The translations under genes and the position numbers were made by a program. Below are positions 21,109 through 33,325 of a DNA stretch of 64,000 bases, one piece after another (the stretch's first letter is position 1; every line of letters starts with the position of its first letter). Source of the stretch: Chondrus crispus (Eukaryota; Rhodophyta; Florideophyceae; Gigartinales; Gigartinaceae); assembly GCF_000350225.1 (NCBI RefSeq), contig NW_005179105.1:21799-85798 (forward strand). Reading direction: 5' to 3'. Below the pieces are notes generated by a model, which saw nothing but the letters and a program-made list of their open reading frames with translations, ran no database searches and was not told the origin of the DNA.

Positions 21109-22299
21109 TTCGCCGAATGGATGTACCCTTCGAGTATACAAGGTCTTCCGTCCCGGGATCCCAAGCCGTTAACCGATAGTCAACACAATGGCAAGCCCAC
21201 CCGTATAGGAAGTTTGTAGCGATTACTCGGAAAAGTTCTTGGTGCTTGTTCCCGGCGGAGTGGAACAAGCGTATTCTTCTTAAAATGCCTTAGGGCGCTA
21301 CCCCTATATGTCGGCCAGTGCGGGTCTTTCGACTGTGAACTAAATCAAACGTGCCACGAGTAAGCACAACAACTTTGCCTGTAGACGAACCAGGACTTTT
21401 GGTTACTACCGCGAACGGTCCCTGCAACCTAAATCGGCTTGTTCAAACTTGATACGGTACTGCCTCAGAGGGTCTCCCACAACACAAGAATGAAACTGCC
21501 TTCGTCGTACTCGTGTGATTTGTTCACAATCACTCCTTGGGTCACCCTCTTCCGTGCGAACTTAATCAAGGTACGCGACCTTATACACGTATAGTGAGAG
21601 GTTCAGTGTTTAGGCACGTATTCTCTTCACCCAGGGGACCGAAGTCGTACCTATAGGGCTAATACCGAGAGCGTTACCCACACCGCCGACGCACCTCCCG
21701 AAGGCAGAGTGCGGATCGACTAGACCAGTACACTGTGATCCTCCCCGAGGATCAGTAATTCGTCTCTCGACGATTCTTGGTCGGACCCTCGCTCAAGTCA
21801 GATTTCCAATGGCACCAGCCTTTCACCAAGAGCGAGGGTATGTTCCACTGAGGATTTGGCAGTGCGTTGGCCACTAGGGACTTTCTTCCTCCCGACTAGC
21901 GGAAGGCTCACCCACAGCTCACACAACGACTGCCACGACAAAGCAAAAAACTGAGAACTGACGGACCACTGAGGATTTGGCAGTGCGTTGGCCACTAGGG
22001 ACTTTCTTCCTCCCGACAAGCAAAAGGCTCACCCACAGCTCACACAACGACTGCCACGACAAAGCTGCAAGACCACAAAGTTGATTTCCAAAAACTGGGA
22101 ACTGACGGACCACCAAACTGAAAAGTCGGCTGAAACGGTGCTGAAAACGACGGCGAAAACTGAAAAAACTGAAAAACCAAACTCGAAAGCGGAGACTGAA
22201 ACTGATACCTTCTTCTTCTGCTTGACGAGCTGAACAAACTGATACTTGAACGACGGCGAAACTCGAACTTAAACCAAAACGAAGACGACGATCAGCGTT
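21109..22299 (-). other. Copia B leader with tandem duplication
   Basis: About 1.2 kb between PBS and gag. The 60 bp nearest to gag match the A leader (GGTTAACGGCTTGGGATCCC on minus), showing common descent. A unit of about 120 bp is duplicated (starts 21845 and 21965; a third partial start near 22093). No zinc-finger ORF is present, in contrast to family A. Confidence 0.75.
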
Positions 22300-22316
22300 G
22301 AACTGGGCCCATAACC
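22300..22316 (-). other. Primer binding site of Copia B
   Basis: On the minus strand GGTTATGGGCCCAGTTC follows the 5' LTR. Same half-tRNA(iMet) type as family A, with one different base near the end. Confidence 0.8.
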
Positions 22317-23055
22317 TATAGAAAGGTCAGCGGGGCAGAGGGAAGAAGGATGGTTGAAGGTTGCTGGTGGTTGACGGGAAAAGAAGTTGATGCCATTTTA
22401 CTCTTGGTCGCCAACTATTGGCGCTACTTATACTCTTCGAACTACATACAATACGAGCCATTAGGGCTAGTCACGTGACTCTCCTTCTTGCACTGGTTGA
22501 TAATCAAGTGACTCTCCCTGTTGCACTCTCGGTTGATAATCAAGTGACTCTCCTACTTCCAATCTCGGTTGATAATCAAATGACTCTCCTTCTGGCACTC
22601 TCGGTTGATAATCAAGTGACTCTCCTACTTCCACTCTCCGTTGATAATCAAATGACTCTCCTTCTTGCACTCTCTCTTGCTAATAATTTGGGACCGTTTG
22701 AGGGTCAATAATATCTGAATGTACTGTACTGTAGATTACAGATTTTACACTACGATTAATAACCACTGTGGCACATACGTCATACGTGTCACACACGTGT
22801 CAAATCGAGAAAAATGAAACATGTTCAGAATGTACTGTAGAGTGCCACGAGGTACATAACTTACACGTGTCAACACCAAAATTGAAACATGCTCGGAAAT
22901 GATAGGAAAGTGCAACCGTATACAAATATGACACGTGTCCATCTTGAAGACCAAACATCCTGAGAATGCTTTTGCAAGCATTTTAGGTTTCGTCGACGTA
23001 CACGTGTAATATCTGTCAGGCTTGGAGCTTAGCATGTGGTCGAAGATTTCCAACA
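22317..23055 (-). mobile_element. Copia B 5' LTR (739 bp, minus strand)
   Basis: Partner of 16262-17000. Flanked on the outer side by GGAAT (23056-23060), the target duplication. TATAAGTA on minus at 22425-22432. Confidence 0.95.
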
Positions 23056-23580
23056 GGAATAGTGTTTGGTAAAGATGATCTTGGTACGGAACTTCATGGG
23101 TATAGCGACGCAGATTGGGGTGGATGCCTTGAATCACGAAAATCAACGAGTGGGTACGTGTTCAAGCTTTGTGATGGGCCTATCAGTTGGGCTTCCCGGA
23201 AACAAACAGTAGTTGCAAAGTCTACTTGTGAGGCAGAATACATCGCACTCAGTGAAGCATGCAAAGAGGCCGCGTGGCTTCGACGCTTCCATGCCGATGT
23301 ACTTGGTGCGAATTCGGATCCAACAATTCGCGTTGGATGTGACAACGCTGGTACGATTGCGTTTGCTCAGAACGAATCTACAAATCGTCGCAACAAGCAC
23401 ATTGATATTACGTATCATTTTGTTCGAGATGCGGTGCAGCGAAAACTGGTCACATTGTACCATTGTCCGACAACAGAAATGCCAGCCGATATGCTGACCA
23501 AACCACTTGGTCGCATGCTGTTTGGAAAGTTCGTGGGCATGGTTGGGCTTTCCGAGTGCAAAGCTGCCCAAAGCATGTGA
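23056..23580 (+). pseudogene. Copia A2 RNase H (continuation after B)
   Basis: Starts with the duplicated GGAAT and continues GIVFGKDDLGTELHGYSDADWGG to the normal TGA at 23578-23580. The Trp codon that is TAG in A1 is intact here. Followed by the purine tract and the A2 3' LTR. Confidence 0.93.
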
Positions 23581-23591
23581 TCGAGGGGAGG

Positions 23592-24181
23592 TATTGAAAA
23601 TGTGCGACCACATGCTGTCATCTGGCAAGTGCAAAATCGAGTGACACGTGTACATGACTGCACGGTCCGGGCGCTCTTACCCATATCACGACATGACACA
23701 TGTACAATCCCAGATTTTGGGGTTCTGGGGACGAAAGTGGCCTCTCGGAGGGTCATGCAAATTTGCATAGTTTTGCCAAGTGGAACCTTGGCCCGTAGCA
23801 CTATAGACTACACAGGAAATACTGCAATTCTATTGGCCCTCAGGTCTAATGCTGCAAATCTATTGGTCGAGCGTTGTCCACGTGTGCGTCATTGGCCTTG
23901 TGATGTACTTTAAATGGCCTGTATATGCCATAATTACGTTGTTTTGGGGGTTTCAAGTGGTTTGCCATGGTTGTAATGGGTAATTGCATGGGGCCCCCGG
24001 GCGGGACACATGTATCCCGTGTACACATGTACACGTCGCCAGGTGGATTCGTGTACGTACACATGTACACGCATCCAGGTGTATGCACATGAGGGTTTAC
24101 AGTTTTACAGTGTCAGACTGTTTGCGATCCTGCGCGTGTCCGAGTACAGTACATGTGAATCAAAAGTACAACAAGTACTTG
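23592..24181 (+). mobile_element. Copia A2 3' LTR, truncated
   Basis: First 590 bp of the 1263-bp LTR. It breaks off inside CAAGTACTTG and joins coding sequence of C at 24182. The truncation removes the far end and any target duplication. Confidence 0.93.
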
Positions 24182-25959
24182 CGTGGACTGGACCCTACAC
24201 AGTACACAAAATCCGCGAAAAGGAAGTTTTTGTGCACGTCGACGGAGCTCTCAAACATTTCAACCTGTCGCAGGTGTTACCTGACCCCGTAACATCCGGT
24301 GACAAGGAAATCGAGCGCTTACTGCAGGCTACATCCCACTTCACATCCAAAGGAGGATCCGGACACCACGCATACATCACCGAATTCCTCCATCCTCGAG
24401 ACCCACGTAGATCCAGCGATTCTTTTCAAACCGCCGAAGCCAAGGAGCTTGAAGGGTTGGCTCATTGAGGGGTATACGAAATCGTTTGCTATGAGGATAT
24501 TAAACATATTCGAAATCCAAATATCCTCGGCGGTCGATTCGTTCTGTCGATAAAGAACAGTGGTACACACGACGAAGTATATAAGGCACGTTTCGTAGTC
24601 CAGGGCCACACGGACATTGAGAAAAATATGCTCGTCCATAACTCTACGAATCTGAAGCAAAACTCGATACGTGTTTTAGTTGCCCTGGCGTCCATTTTTG
24701 GCTTCTCTTTGTGGTCACAAGATGTATCGCAAGCGTATTTGCAGTCTGCTGAAAAACTCATGAGGGAAGTCTATGTACGCCCGAACAAGGAATTTGGACT
24801 GCGCAAAGATCAGCTACTACATCTGCTTAAGCCTCTTTATGGTCTAAGCGATGCCGGTGACTACTGGCATGCAACCTTCTCTCGCCACTTGAGAGACGAC
24901 CTCTGCATGATGCCAACCGCAGGGGATCTATCTCTTTTCATTAAAAAGATACACGGACAACTGCATGGGATAATTGGCACACACGTGGACGACACCCTTG
25001 CAGCAGGAAACAACTCATTTGAAGAACATTCAAGGAAAACTGAACGAACTTTCGAGTCCAAAGCGCGGACATACACACCTTTCACTTTTGCTGGTATCGA
25101 AATAGAAGACACAAAAGACGGATATGTAATGCACCAATTTAAATTTGCCGTCAAAATCAATTTCATGCCGCAAAATGTTACCTTCCCTATGTTCCGATCC
25201 AAGCGTCAAGAGCTCGCCTGGCTCACCCACACACGTCCCGATGTTTCTGCAGACGTCAACTTACTCGCACAAGTTACCGAAGCCCATTTTAATCGCCACT
25301 GTATTACCGACACCGACAGGCTGATCAAAAGAATTCATCATTCCCGAGGCAGAGGCCTTATCCAGCATCGTCTGAACAAGAGCCATCTCAAGATCAAGGT
25401 CTTCAGCGACAGTTCATTTGCCAACACTCCATCCAGTCACTCACAGCTAGGCTATCTAATACTTCTATGTGATAACACGAACCGCTGTAATGTAATTCAT
25501 TTTAGCAGTTACAAAAGCAGGCGAGTTGTTCGTTCGGTCATGGGAGCTGAACTATATGCTTTCGCCGACGCCTTCGATCTGGCCTTTTTATTGAAGACGG
25601 ACCTTGAAACAATGCTTTCTGCTAAAGTTCCTCTCATTATGATGATTGACAGTGACAGCGTCTTCAAAGTTATTGTCAAGAATACATCAACGACCGAAAA
25701 AAGATTGATGATTGACATACGAGCAGCACGTGAAGCATACGAATCTCAAGAAATTTCCGATGTCGGATGGATCCGAGGTAGTGACAATCCTGCCGACGGG
25801 TTAACGAAACCTGGACGCTGCGAAGCTTTGGAAAATATATTGGACAGAGGACTAGTGAACATCCCGGTCCAGCAATGGGTAGTACGAACAGCACTCAACA
25901 AGACATCGTCCGGCGAAACTTATCCCCCATGCAACGTCATTTCGACCGACTTTCCGTAG
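24182..25959 (+). pseudogene. Copia C integrase tail, reverse transcriptase and RNase H
   Basis: One frame, broken only by TGA at 24466-24468. The start (WTGPYTVHKIREKEVFVHVDG) resembles the C-terminal domain after an integrase core. Then RT (GRFVLSIKNSGTHDEVYKAR, SQDVSQAYLQS) with THVDD in place of YVDD. RNase H is complete (FSDSSFAN, MGAELYAFADA, MIDSDSVF, GSDNPADGLTK). Protein sequence is far from A and B, and resembles a separate copia lineage. The 5' pol part was lost at the junction with A2. Confidence 0.88.
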
Positions 25960-25983
25960 CTTCGTCGTCCAAAAAACCCGGAG

Positions 25984-26437
25984 TGTAGAGCAATGTGTAC
26001 ACGTAGAGCAGCGTGTACACATGATGATCCATGTACCCAGCACAATAGACGATGGGATCAATTTGACTCCTGCGACGAGAGCTACGGTTTTATATCGGCT
26101 TTAACAATTACGCGGAAGGGTCGAGCTATTCTCCAACAAGCGCATGGATCCGCGCTTTCTGTACGCAATAGGGTAAGGATACATAAGGGAGCTATTCGTC
26201 CATCCAGCTGCGTTTCGGCAGATTATTCAGCAGCAACAGTAAAGGTTCAAGAAATCCACTCTGTGCATTACGAGCTAGGGTCGTAGTGCAGCAAACATAG
26301 TCTCAACCTCTCCACATTCCTTGGGAAACAGTAGGCGCACGCGTTCCTACTGACGGAGACACCACCTTACAGCACAACATCGCCGATAGTCCACTTTCGG
26401 CCTGAGGCGCTGTGCAGACAGTGCGATTCTGTCGACA
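25984..26437 (+). mobile_element. Copia C 3' LTR (454 bp)
   Basis: TGTAGAG...GTCGACA, partner of 8368-8821, followed by GCCAT (26438-26442). Confidence 0.95.
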
Positions 26438-27061
26438 GCCATTGGAAAGTTATCTCAACACTGTGCCGACCCTCACGAGTCGCACTGGTCAGGTGTGAAA
26501 CGTGTTTTGAGATACTTGCGTGGGTCCCAGCATCTTGGAATAGTGTTTGGTAAAGATGATCTTGGTACGGAACTTCATGGGTATAGCGACGCAGATTGGG
26601 GTGGATGCCTTGAATCACGGAAATCAACGAGTGGGTACGTGTTCAAGCTTTGTGATGGGCCTATCAGTTGGGCTTCCCGGAAACAAACAGTAGTTGCAAA
26701 GTCTACTTGTGAGGCAGAATACATCGCACTCAGTGAAGCATGCAAAGAGGCCGCGTGGCTTCGACGCTTCCATGCCGATGTACTTGGTGCGAATTCGGAT
26801 CCAACAATTCGCGTTGGATGTGACAACGCTGGTACGATTGCGTTTGCTCAGAACGAATCTACAAATCGTCGCAACAAGCACATTGATATTACGTATCATT
26901 TTGTTCGAGATGCGGTGCAGCGAAAACTGGTGACATTGTACCATTGTCCGACAACAGAAATGCCAGCCGATATGCTGACCAAACCACTTGGTCGCATGCT
27001 GTTTGGAAAGTTCGTGGGCATGGTTGGGCTTTCCGAGTGCAAAGCTGCCCAAAGCATGTGA
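26438..27061 (+). pseudogene. Copia A0: RNase H end
   Basis: Continues A0 after C: GKLSQHCADPHESHW...SDADWGGC... to TGA 27059-27061, with no internal stop. Together with 1-580 and 8174-8367 it makes the 3' half of one element whose frame was probably open before A1 and C entered. Confidence 0.92.
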
Positions 27062-27072
27062 TCGAGGGGAGG

Positions 27073-28334
27073 TATTGAAAATGTGCGACCACATGCTGTT
27101 ATCTGAAAAGGTCAAAATCGAGTGACACGTGTACATGACTGCACGGTCCGGGCGCTCTTACCCATATCACGACATGACACGTGTAAAATTCCAGATTTTG
27201 GGGTTCCGGGGACGAAAGTGGCCTCTCGGAGGGTCATGCAAATTTGCATAGTTTTGCCAAGTGGAACCTTGGCCCGTAGCACTATAGACTACACAGGAAA
27301 TACTGCAATTCTATTGGCCCTCAGGTCTAATGCTGCAAATCTATTGGTCAAGCGTTGTCCACGTGTGTGTCATTGGCCTTGTGATGTACTTTAAATGGCC
27401 TGTATATGCCATAATTACGTTGTTTTGGGGGTTTCAAGTGGTTTGTCATGGTTGTAATGGGTAATTGCATGGGGCCCCGGGCGGGACACATGTATCCCGT
27501 GTACACATGTACACGTCGCCAGGTGAATTCGTGTACGTACACATGTACACGCATCCAGGTGTATGCACATGAGGGTTTACAGTTTTACAGTGTCAGACTG
27601 TTTGCGATCCTGCGCGTGTCCGAGTACAGTACATGTGAATCAAAAGTACAACAAGTACTTCTCGCGAGAGGAATACAGTTGTGCGATTATTCTGTGTACG
27701 CGTCACGCTGTATGCGAGTCTTGCGTGAGCACGCGCCGTTGCACTGTGCTCTCGTCATGGTGCGCCGTTGGATGCAAGGTCATGACAGTACTCGTGTGAT
27801 TTACATGTATTCTCATGTGAGTTGTGTAGAAAGTCTGGATGCACATGTTATAACTTGCCATAATTATCTGACAGTGCTTGGTGAAATTAGTAAGGTGAGA
27901 AACAAGGATACGTATGGCGATTGTGATATGAAAGACGTTTGCGTTGTTGGAAATAGACAAGTGCCAAGTTGTTCGTTGCACAACAATGAAGTCTGGCATG
28001 ACTGGATGCAGATTAGTAAGGTGTGAAACAGTTGCATGCATAGGGCCATGGTTTACAGTCATTTGGAATGTGTAGAAATAGTTGTGAGCTAATAGTTACG
28101 AATCGATTCGTAAGGTGGAAATCGAACAGTATGGTCGGGCCACAAGAGGACCGCGCTTGGTCGCGCATAGTAGAGTATGGTTTACTGGGAGTCGGAGTAG
28201 AGCAATAGTGTAGCACTCGAAGTGTATAAGTATCGCAGGAAAACGGCTTCAAAGTAAACCTCGGCACCAACTCCTTCACTCACACACATCAACCTGCCTT
28301 CCTTCTTTCCCTTGCCCCTCCGAACCTACCATTA
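27073..28334 (+). mobile_element. Copia A0 3' LTR (1262 bp)
   Basis: Complete LTR after GAGGGGAGG. It ends CCATTA directly against an inverted, truncated A-type LTR (28335), which suggests that A0 entered the LTR of A3. Confidence 0.94.
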
Positions 28335-28812
28335 TGTACAAGTGTACGTACACGCAGCAACCTGGCGATGTGTACATGTGTACACCGCACACAAGTGTCC
28401 AGCGCCAACGGCACACGTAATTACCCATTACAACCATGGTGAACAACTTGAAACCCCCGAAATGATGTGATTAAAACGTATACCGATCATTCAAGATATA
28501 TCACCAGCATGACTGCATATGAGTGGACAATAACAGACCAATAGAATTGCAGCATTCGAACCGACACGCAATAGATTTGCAGTATTGCCTGTGTAGCCCT
28601 ATAACGGTTCGGGCCAAATGCAAATTTTCGGCATTTATGCAAATTTGCATAACCCTCCAAAAGTCCACTTTCGTCCCCAGAACCCCAAAATCTGAGAATT
28701 TACACGTGTCATGTCGTGATATGGGGTGAGGGTCCGGACCGTCGAGTCATGTACACGTGTCACTCGATTTTGCACTTTCCAGATGACAGCATGTGGTCGC
28801 ACATTTTCAATA
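28335..28812 (-). mobile_element. Copia A3 3' LTR, truncated and diverged
   Basis: On the minus strand it begins TATTGAAAATGTGCGACC and follows the A LTR for 478 bp, but with many substitutions and indels. The rest should lie beyond the 5' end of A0, outside the window. It ends in the TGTAC/GTACA-rich cluster of the LTR. Confidence 0.88.
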
Positions 28813-28823
28813 CCTCCCCTCGA

Positions 28824-31233
28824 TCACATGCTTTGGGCAGCTTTGCACTCGGAAAGCCCAACCATGCCCACGAACTTTCCAAACAGCATGCGACCAAGTG
28901 GTTTGGTCAGCATATCGGCTGGCATTTCTGTTGTCGGACAATGGTACAATGTCACCAGTTTTCGCTGCACCGCATCTCGAACAAAATGATACGTAATATC
29001 AATGTGCTTGTTGCGACGATTTGTAGATTCGTTCTGAGCAAACGCAATCGTACCAGCGTTGTCACATCCAACGCGAATTGTTGGATCCGAATTCGCACCA
29101 AGTACATCGGCATGGAAGCGTCGAAGCCACGCGGCCTCTTTGCATGCTTCACTGAGTGCGATGTATTCTGCCTCACAAGTAGACTTTGCAACTACTGTTT
29201 GTTTCCGGGAAGCCCAACTGATAGGCCCATCACAAAGCTTGAACACGTACCCACTCGTTGATTTCCGTGATTCAAGGCATCCACCCCAATCTGCGTCGCT
29301 ATACCCATGAAGTTCCGTACCAAGATCATCTTTACCAAACAATATTCCAAGATGCTGGGACCCACGCAAGTATCTCAAAACACGTTTCACACCTGACCAG
29401 TGCGACTCGTGAGGGTCGGCACAGTGTTGAGATAACTTTCCAATGGCATACGCAATATCGGGGCGGGTCCCGACCATTAGGAACATTAGACATCCAATGG
29501 CCTGACGATATGGTTCAAAGCATGGGTTGTCATCAGTGCCAGTTTCGGCCACTTGCATTGTGACATGTCGAGACTGTTCCATCGGAGTAACGCAAGGATT
29601 GCATGCCGACATTTTGAACCGTTTCAGTACTGCTTGGGCATACTTCGACTGCGTGACGGTCAGGACGTGTTTAGAACGTATACGGTCGATCTCTAGACCA
29701 ATACAAGTCTTCGCTTCGCCAAGGTCTTTCATATCGAATCGTTTGTTGAGTTCATTTTTCATCCATAATATGGCCTCCAAGTCACTTCCAGCTAGCAGCA
29801 GATCGTCCACGTACAACGCGATAATCATGATGACATTGCCTTGACGTCGAATGTAAAGACATGGGTCGCTGCGTGTAGTGTTGAAACCAAGTTCAGTGAT
29901 CAGAAACTCATCGATCTTACTATGCCATTGGCGATGGGCTTGCTTAAGACCATAGATTGCTTTCAGAAGTTTACACACCGAATCAGGTTTGACTTTGTCG
30001 ATGCATCCTTCAGGTTGCTCCATGTAGATTTCTTCGGGATGTTCACCGTTGAGGAAGGCAGTCACCACGTCCATCTGATGCAGCTCAAGGTCAAAGTGCG
30101 CAACCAGTGCCAGCAGCAGACGGATAGTTGTGAACTTGATGACAGGGGCGAAAGTTTCAGTGTAATCGATGCCTTCTACTTGTTGAAAGCCTCGTGCCAC
30201 AAGACGTCCCTTTGCAGTTTCGACCAATTTTCCGGACTCGTCAGGAAGCTGCTTCACTCCGAAAACCCACCTGGACGTCAGGACGTTTGAGGCTTGAGAT
30301 CTTGGAACAAGTGTCCATGTTTTGTTTTTGTGTTGTGAAGCAAGTTCTTTGTCGATGCCCTTCTGCCAGAAGCAAGCTTTTGGAGAATCCATAGCTTGCT
30401 TGTACGAGTTTGGGATTTCCGTTATCACATGGGCGTGGCTAAGGAGTCCAGCAGTCACCAAAGCTGCTGCCCACCTCGCCCCAGGCGTTTTGCGAACGCG
30501 AGTGGACCGACGGAGATTAGTTGGCGGATCAATCGTTTCTTCCTCAACTACGTGTTGCTCAACTGTTTCGGTAGTTTCGTCCTCCCCTGCAGTTGGGGAG
30601 GAGTTGGAGGATTCATCAGAGTCTTGTTGTTCATCCGGCGATGATGCTTCTGATGCCACTGCATCATTTTCTGCAACTTCCTCATCGATGTTCAAGTTGA
30701 TTGTGTCATCATCAGTTGTAGCCTCCTCGTTTGTATCCATCGGTTCACCAGATTTGCCTCCCGTGGACTCGTCAAAAGTAACATCTCTGGATACGATCAC
30801 TTTGTGCAAATCACCATCCCACAACTTGTAAGCTTTCGTATTTTCAGCATACCCCAGAAACATTGCCTCCTTTGCACGGGCGTCAAGTTTCTGGATGTTG
30901 TGTTTTGGTAATGTATACCAACACTTTGAACCGAAAACACGCAAATGACCAACATTTGGCACAGATTTCATCCATAAGTGGTAGGGGGTCATCTTGGGGG
31001 GAATGGCACGTGACGTGACTCGATTTCGAACGTACACTGCATTGGCAAGTGCTTCTGCCCAGAACCCCTTTGTAACTTTCTTGTGCGCTAGCATGGAGCG
31101 CACCAAGTTTACCAAAGTTCTGTTCAGTCGTTCGGCGACGCCATTTTGCTCCGGTGTGTACGCGGTCGTCATTTGATGCTGAGTACCATTTGCAATCAGA
31201 AAAGACTTAAACTCCGTGGACAGATACTCACCA
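28824..31233 (-). pseudogene. Copia A3 integrase-reverse transcriptase-RNase H, 5' truncated
   Basis: A single open frame on minus from about 31230 to TGA at 28824, about 800 residues: end of integrase from GEYLSTEFKSF with NGVAERLN, acidic linker, RT (YVDDLLLAGSD) and complete RNase H. Unlike A1 and A2, it keeps the GEY codon in integrase and reads RSQAS at the integrase/RT border, so it has neither 3-bp loss. It shares GEHPEE with A0. The frame joins unrelated DNA at about 31233. Gag, protease and the 5' part are missing. Confidence 0.92.
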
Positions 31234-31769
31234 CACTACGAAGTAAATCTGGCCCGTAACGTTACGATTAATTTAATTTTTGATTTGGCTGTACCAATGA
31301 TAGTCAAGACATTTTTTGAGCAAAATTTTTGATACTGATTTTGCACCGAATTCCCTGCAAGCCGTAATCTATTGGTACTCTTCCAATACCTTGCCGTCGC
31401 TGGGCCAACTGAAAAAAATCGCAGATTTACAATTGGACATGGCAGTGCCTCATTGTAATATTTGGCGGTACTGCCATACGTGCTGGGCTGATCCATCTCA
31501 AAAACATCCCAGATTAACCGCTGGGCATGGCCATGCAGTAGTTTATTGCGTTTTGGTACTGTCAAACAGACTGGAATGATCCAACGTTTGTTTCTGGTCG
31601 GCGATGTGCACACGTAGGATCGGGTCAATGCACCGCACCCGTGGTACCAGTTGTCATATAGGATGGGAGCAGTGTGAATTGCGAGCAAGAGTCAGTAGTC
31701 GGTTTACCACTATGTTAGCTCCCTATCTACATACGCTACGCAGCGCAATATACAGTCTCCTTGCCGCTT
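31234..31769. other. Unassigned DNA between A3 and the satellite
   Basis: AT-richer, unique-looking sequence. The longest ORF (minus, 31236-31688) has no recognisable motif. I see no gene here. Confidence 0.4.
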
Positions 31770-32790
31770 CACGCTCCGATGACCAACTGTTGTGGGGACA
31801 AGCGCATTTGTAAACTGAAGTAGGTTAGATACTGCGTGCAGCACGCCTGTCCGGCCGGACTGATTCGCAAATCGTTAACGAGAACTTACAATCCATCCAA
31901 CACTTTCACGCAACAAGAACTGCCCAACTTCCGGCGCCGATGCCATGTGACACTTCCAATCATGACGGAGTTGAGTTTACCATGACTTCAAGTTCCGATG
32001 ACCAACTGTTGTGGGGACAAGCGCAGATGTAAACTGAAGTAGGTAAGATACTGTGTGCAGCACGCCTGTCCGGCCGGACTGATTCGCAAATCGTTAACGA
32101 GAACTTACAATCCATCCAACACTTTCACGCAACAAGAACTGCCCAACTTCCGGCGCCGATGCCATGTGACACTTCCAATCATGACGGAGTTGAGTTAACC
32201 GTGACTTCAAGTTCCGATGACCAACTGTTGTGGGGACAAGCGCAGATGTAAACTGAAGTAGGTAAGACACTGTGTGCAGCACGCCTGTCCGGCCGGACTG
32301 ATTCGCGAAGCGTTAACGACAACTTACGAATCCATCCAACACTTTCACGCAACAAGAACTGCCCAACTTCCGGCGCCGATGCCATGTGACACTTCCAATC
32401 ATGACGGAGTTGAGTTAACCGTGACTTCAAGTTCCGATGACCAACTGTTGTGGGGACAAGCGCAGATGTAAACTGAAGTAGGTAAGATACTGTGTGCAGC
32501 ACGCCTGTCCGGCCGGACTGATTCGCGAAGCGTCAACGGCAACTTACAATCCATCCAACACTTTCACGCAACAAGAACTGCCCAACTTCCGGCGCCGATG
32601 CCATGTGACACTTCCAATCATGACGGAGTTGAGTTAACCATGACTTCAAGTTCCGATGACCAACTGTTGTGGAGACAAGCGCAGATGTAAACTGAAGTAG
32701 GTAAGATACTGTGTGCAGCACGCCTGTCCGGCCGGACTGATTAGCGAAGCGTCAACGACAACTTACAATCCGTCCAACACTTTCACAAAA
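31770..32790. repeat. 219-bp satellite array, about 4.6 units
   Basis: The block GATGACCAACTGTTGTGG recurs at 31778, 31997, 32216, 32436 and 32655, i.e. every 219-220 bp. Each unit includes the palindrome GTCCGGCCGGAC. Units 2-5 are nearly identical, whereas the outer edges diverge. Small ORFs here repeat with the units and are not genes. Confidence 0.95.
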
Positions 32791-33325
32791 CAAACACGGT
32801 TTTAATTCCGTCAGGTTCGCACGCAGACAAAGGCGATCTCATCACTAGAATTTGAAGATGGTCAGATAGTGCGGACATACGCGGATAAAATGCGACGCAC
32901 CTGCGTGCATATCAACCTACTTTCAGCGCGTTTCCTATCACGACGACATCGAGATCGATCAACTGTAGATCGACCGTTTGCAGCCCCATCCACCAGCAAT
33001 AGCACTGGCGATCTCTCGCTATCCTGATCACCCATACACCACAAGCGGGCCCGCCGTGACCCTATGGCATCGATCTTGCGCCCTCATACGCGAAACGAAC
33101 TGCGTGGTTGTTTGTGTCCAAAGATACCTTCGGTCAGCAGTAGATTGGCCAAGGAAGAGCGAGGTGTCCAACTGTTGACGGGATCGGCGAGACGTGTAAC
33201 CAGAAGTCCGCCCAATTTCAATTCAGATGGGATGGGTGCTGAAATCTGATAATTTTCCAGTAGAAAACGCCACTCCGCGAATAATCAGGTTTTCCAGCGT
33301 CTGAAACACCAGGTCCCTATTCCTT
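32791..33325. other. Unassigned DNA between satellite and transposase gene
   Basis: No coding or repeat signal that I recognise. It may contain the 3' end of the mobile element carrying the gene at 33326-37299. No inverted repeat matching the other side was found by eye. Confidence 0.35.

Noticed and set aside
31236..31688. 150-codon minus-strand ORF next to A3
   Set aside because: No recognisable domain and no conserved context; single occurrence in unassigned DNA.
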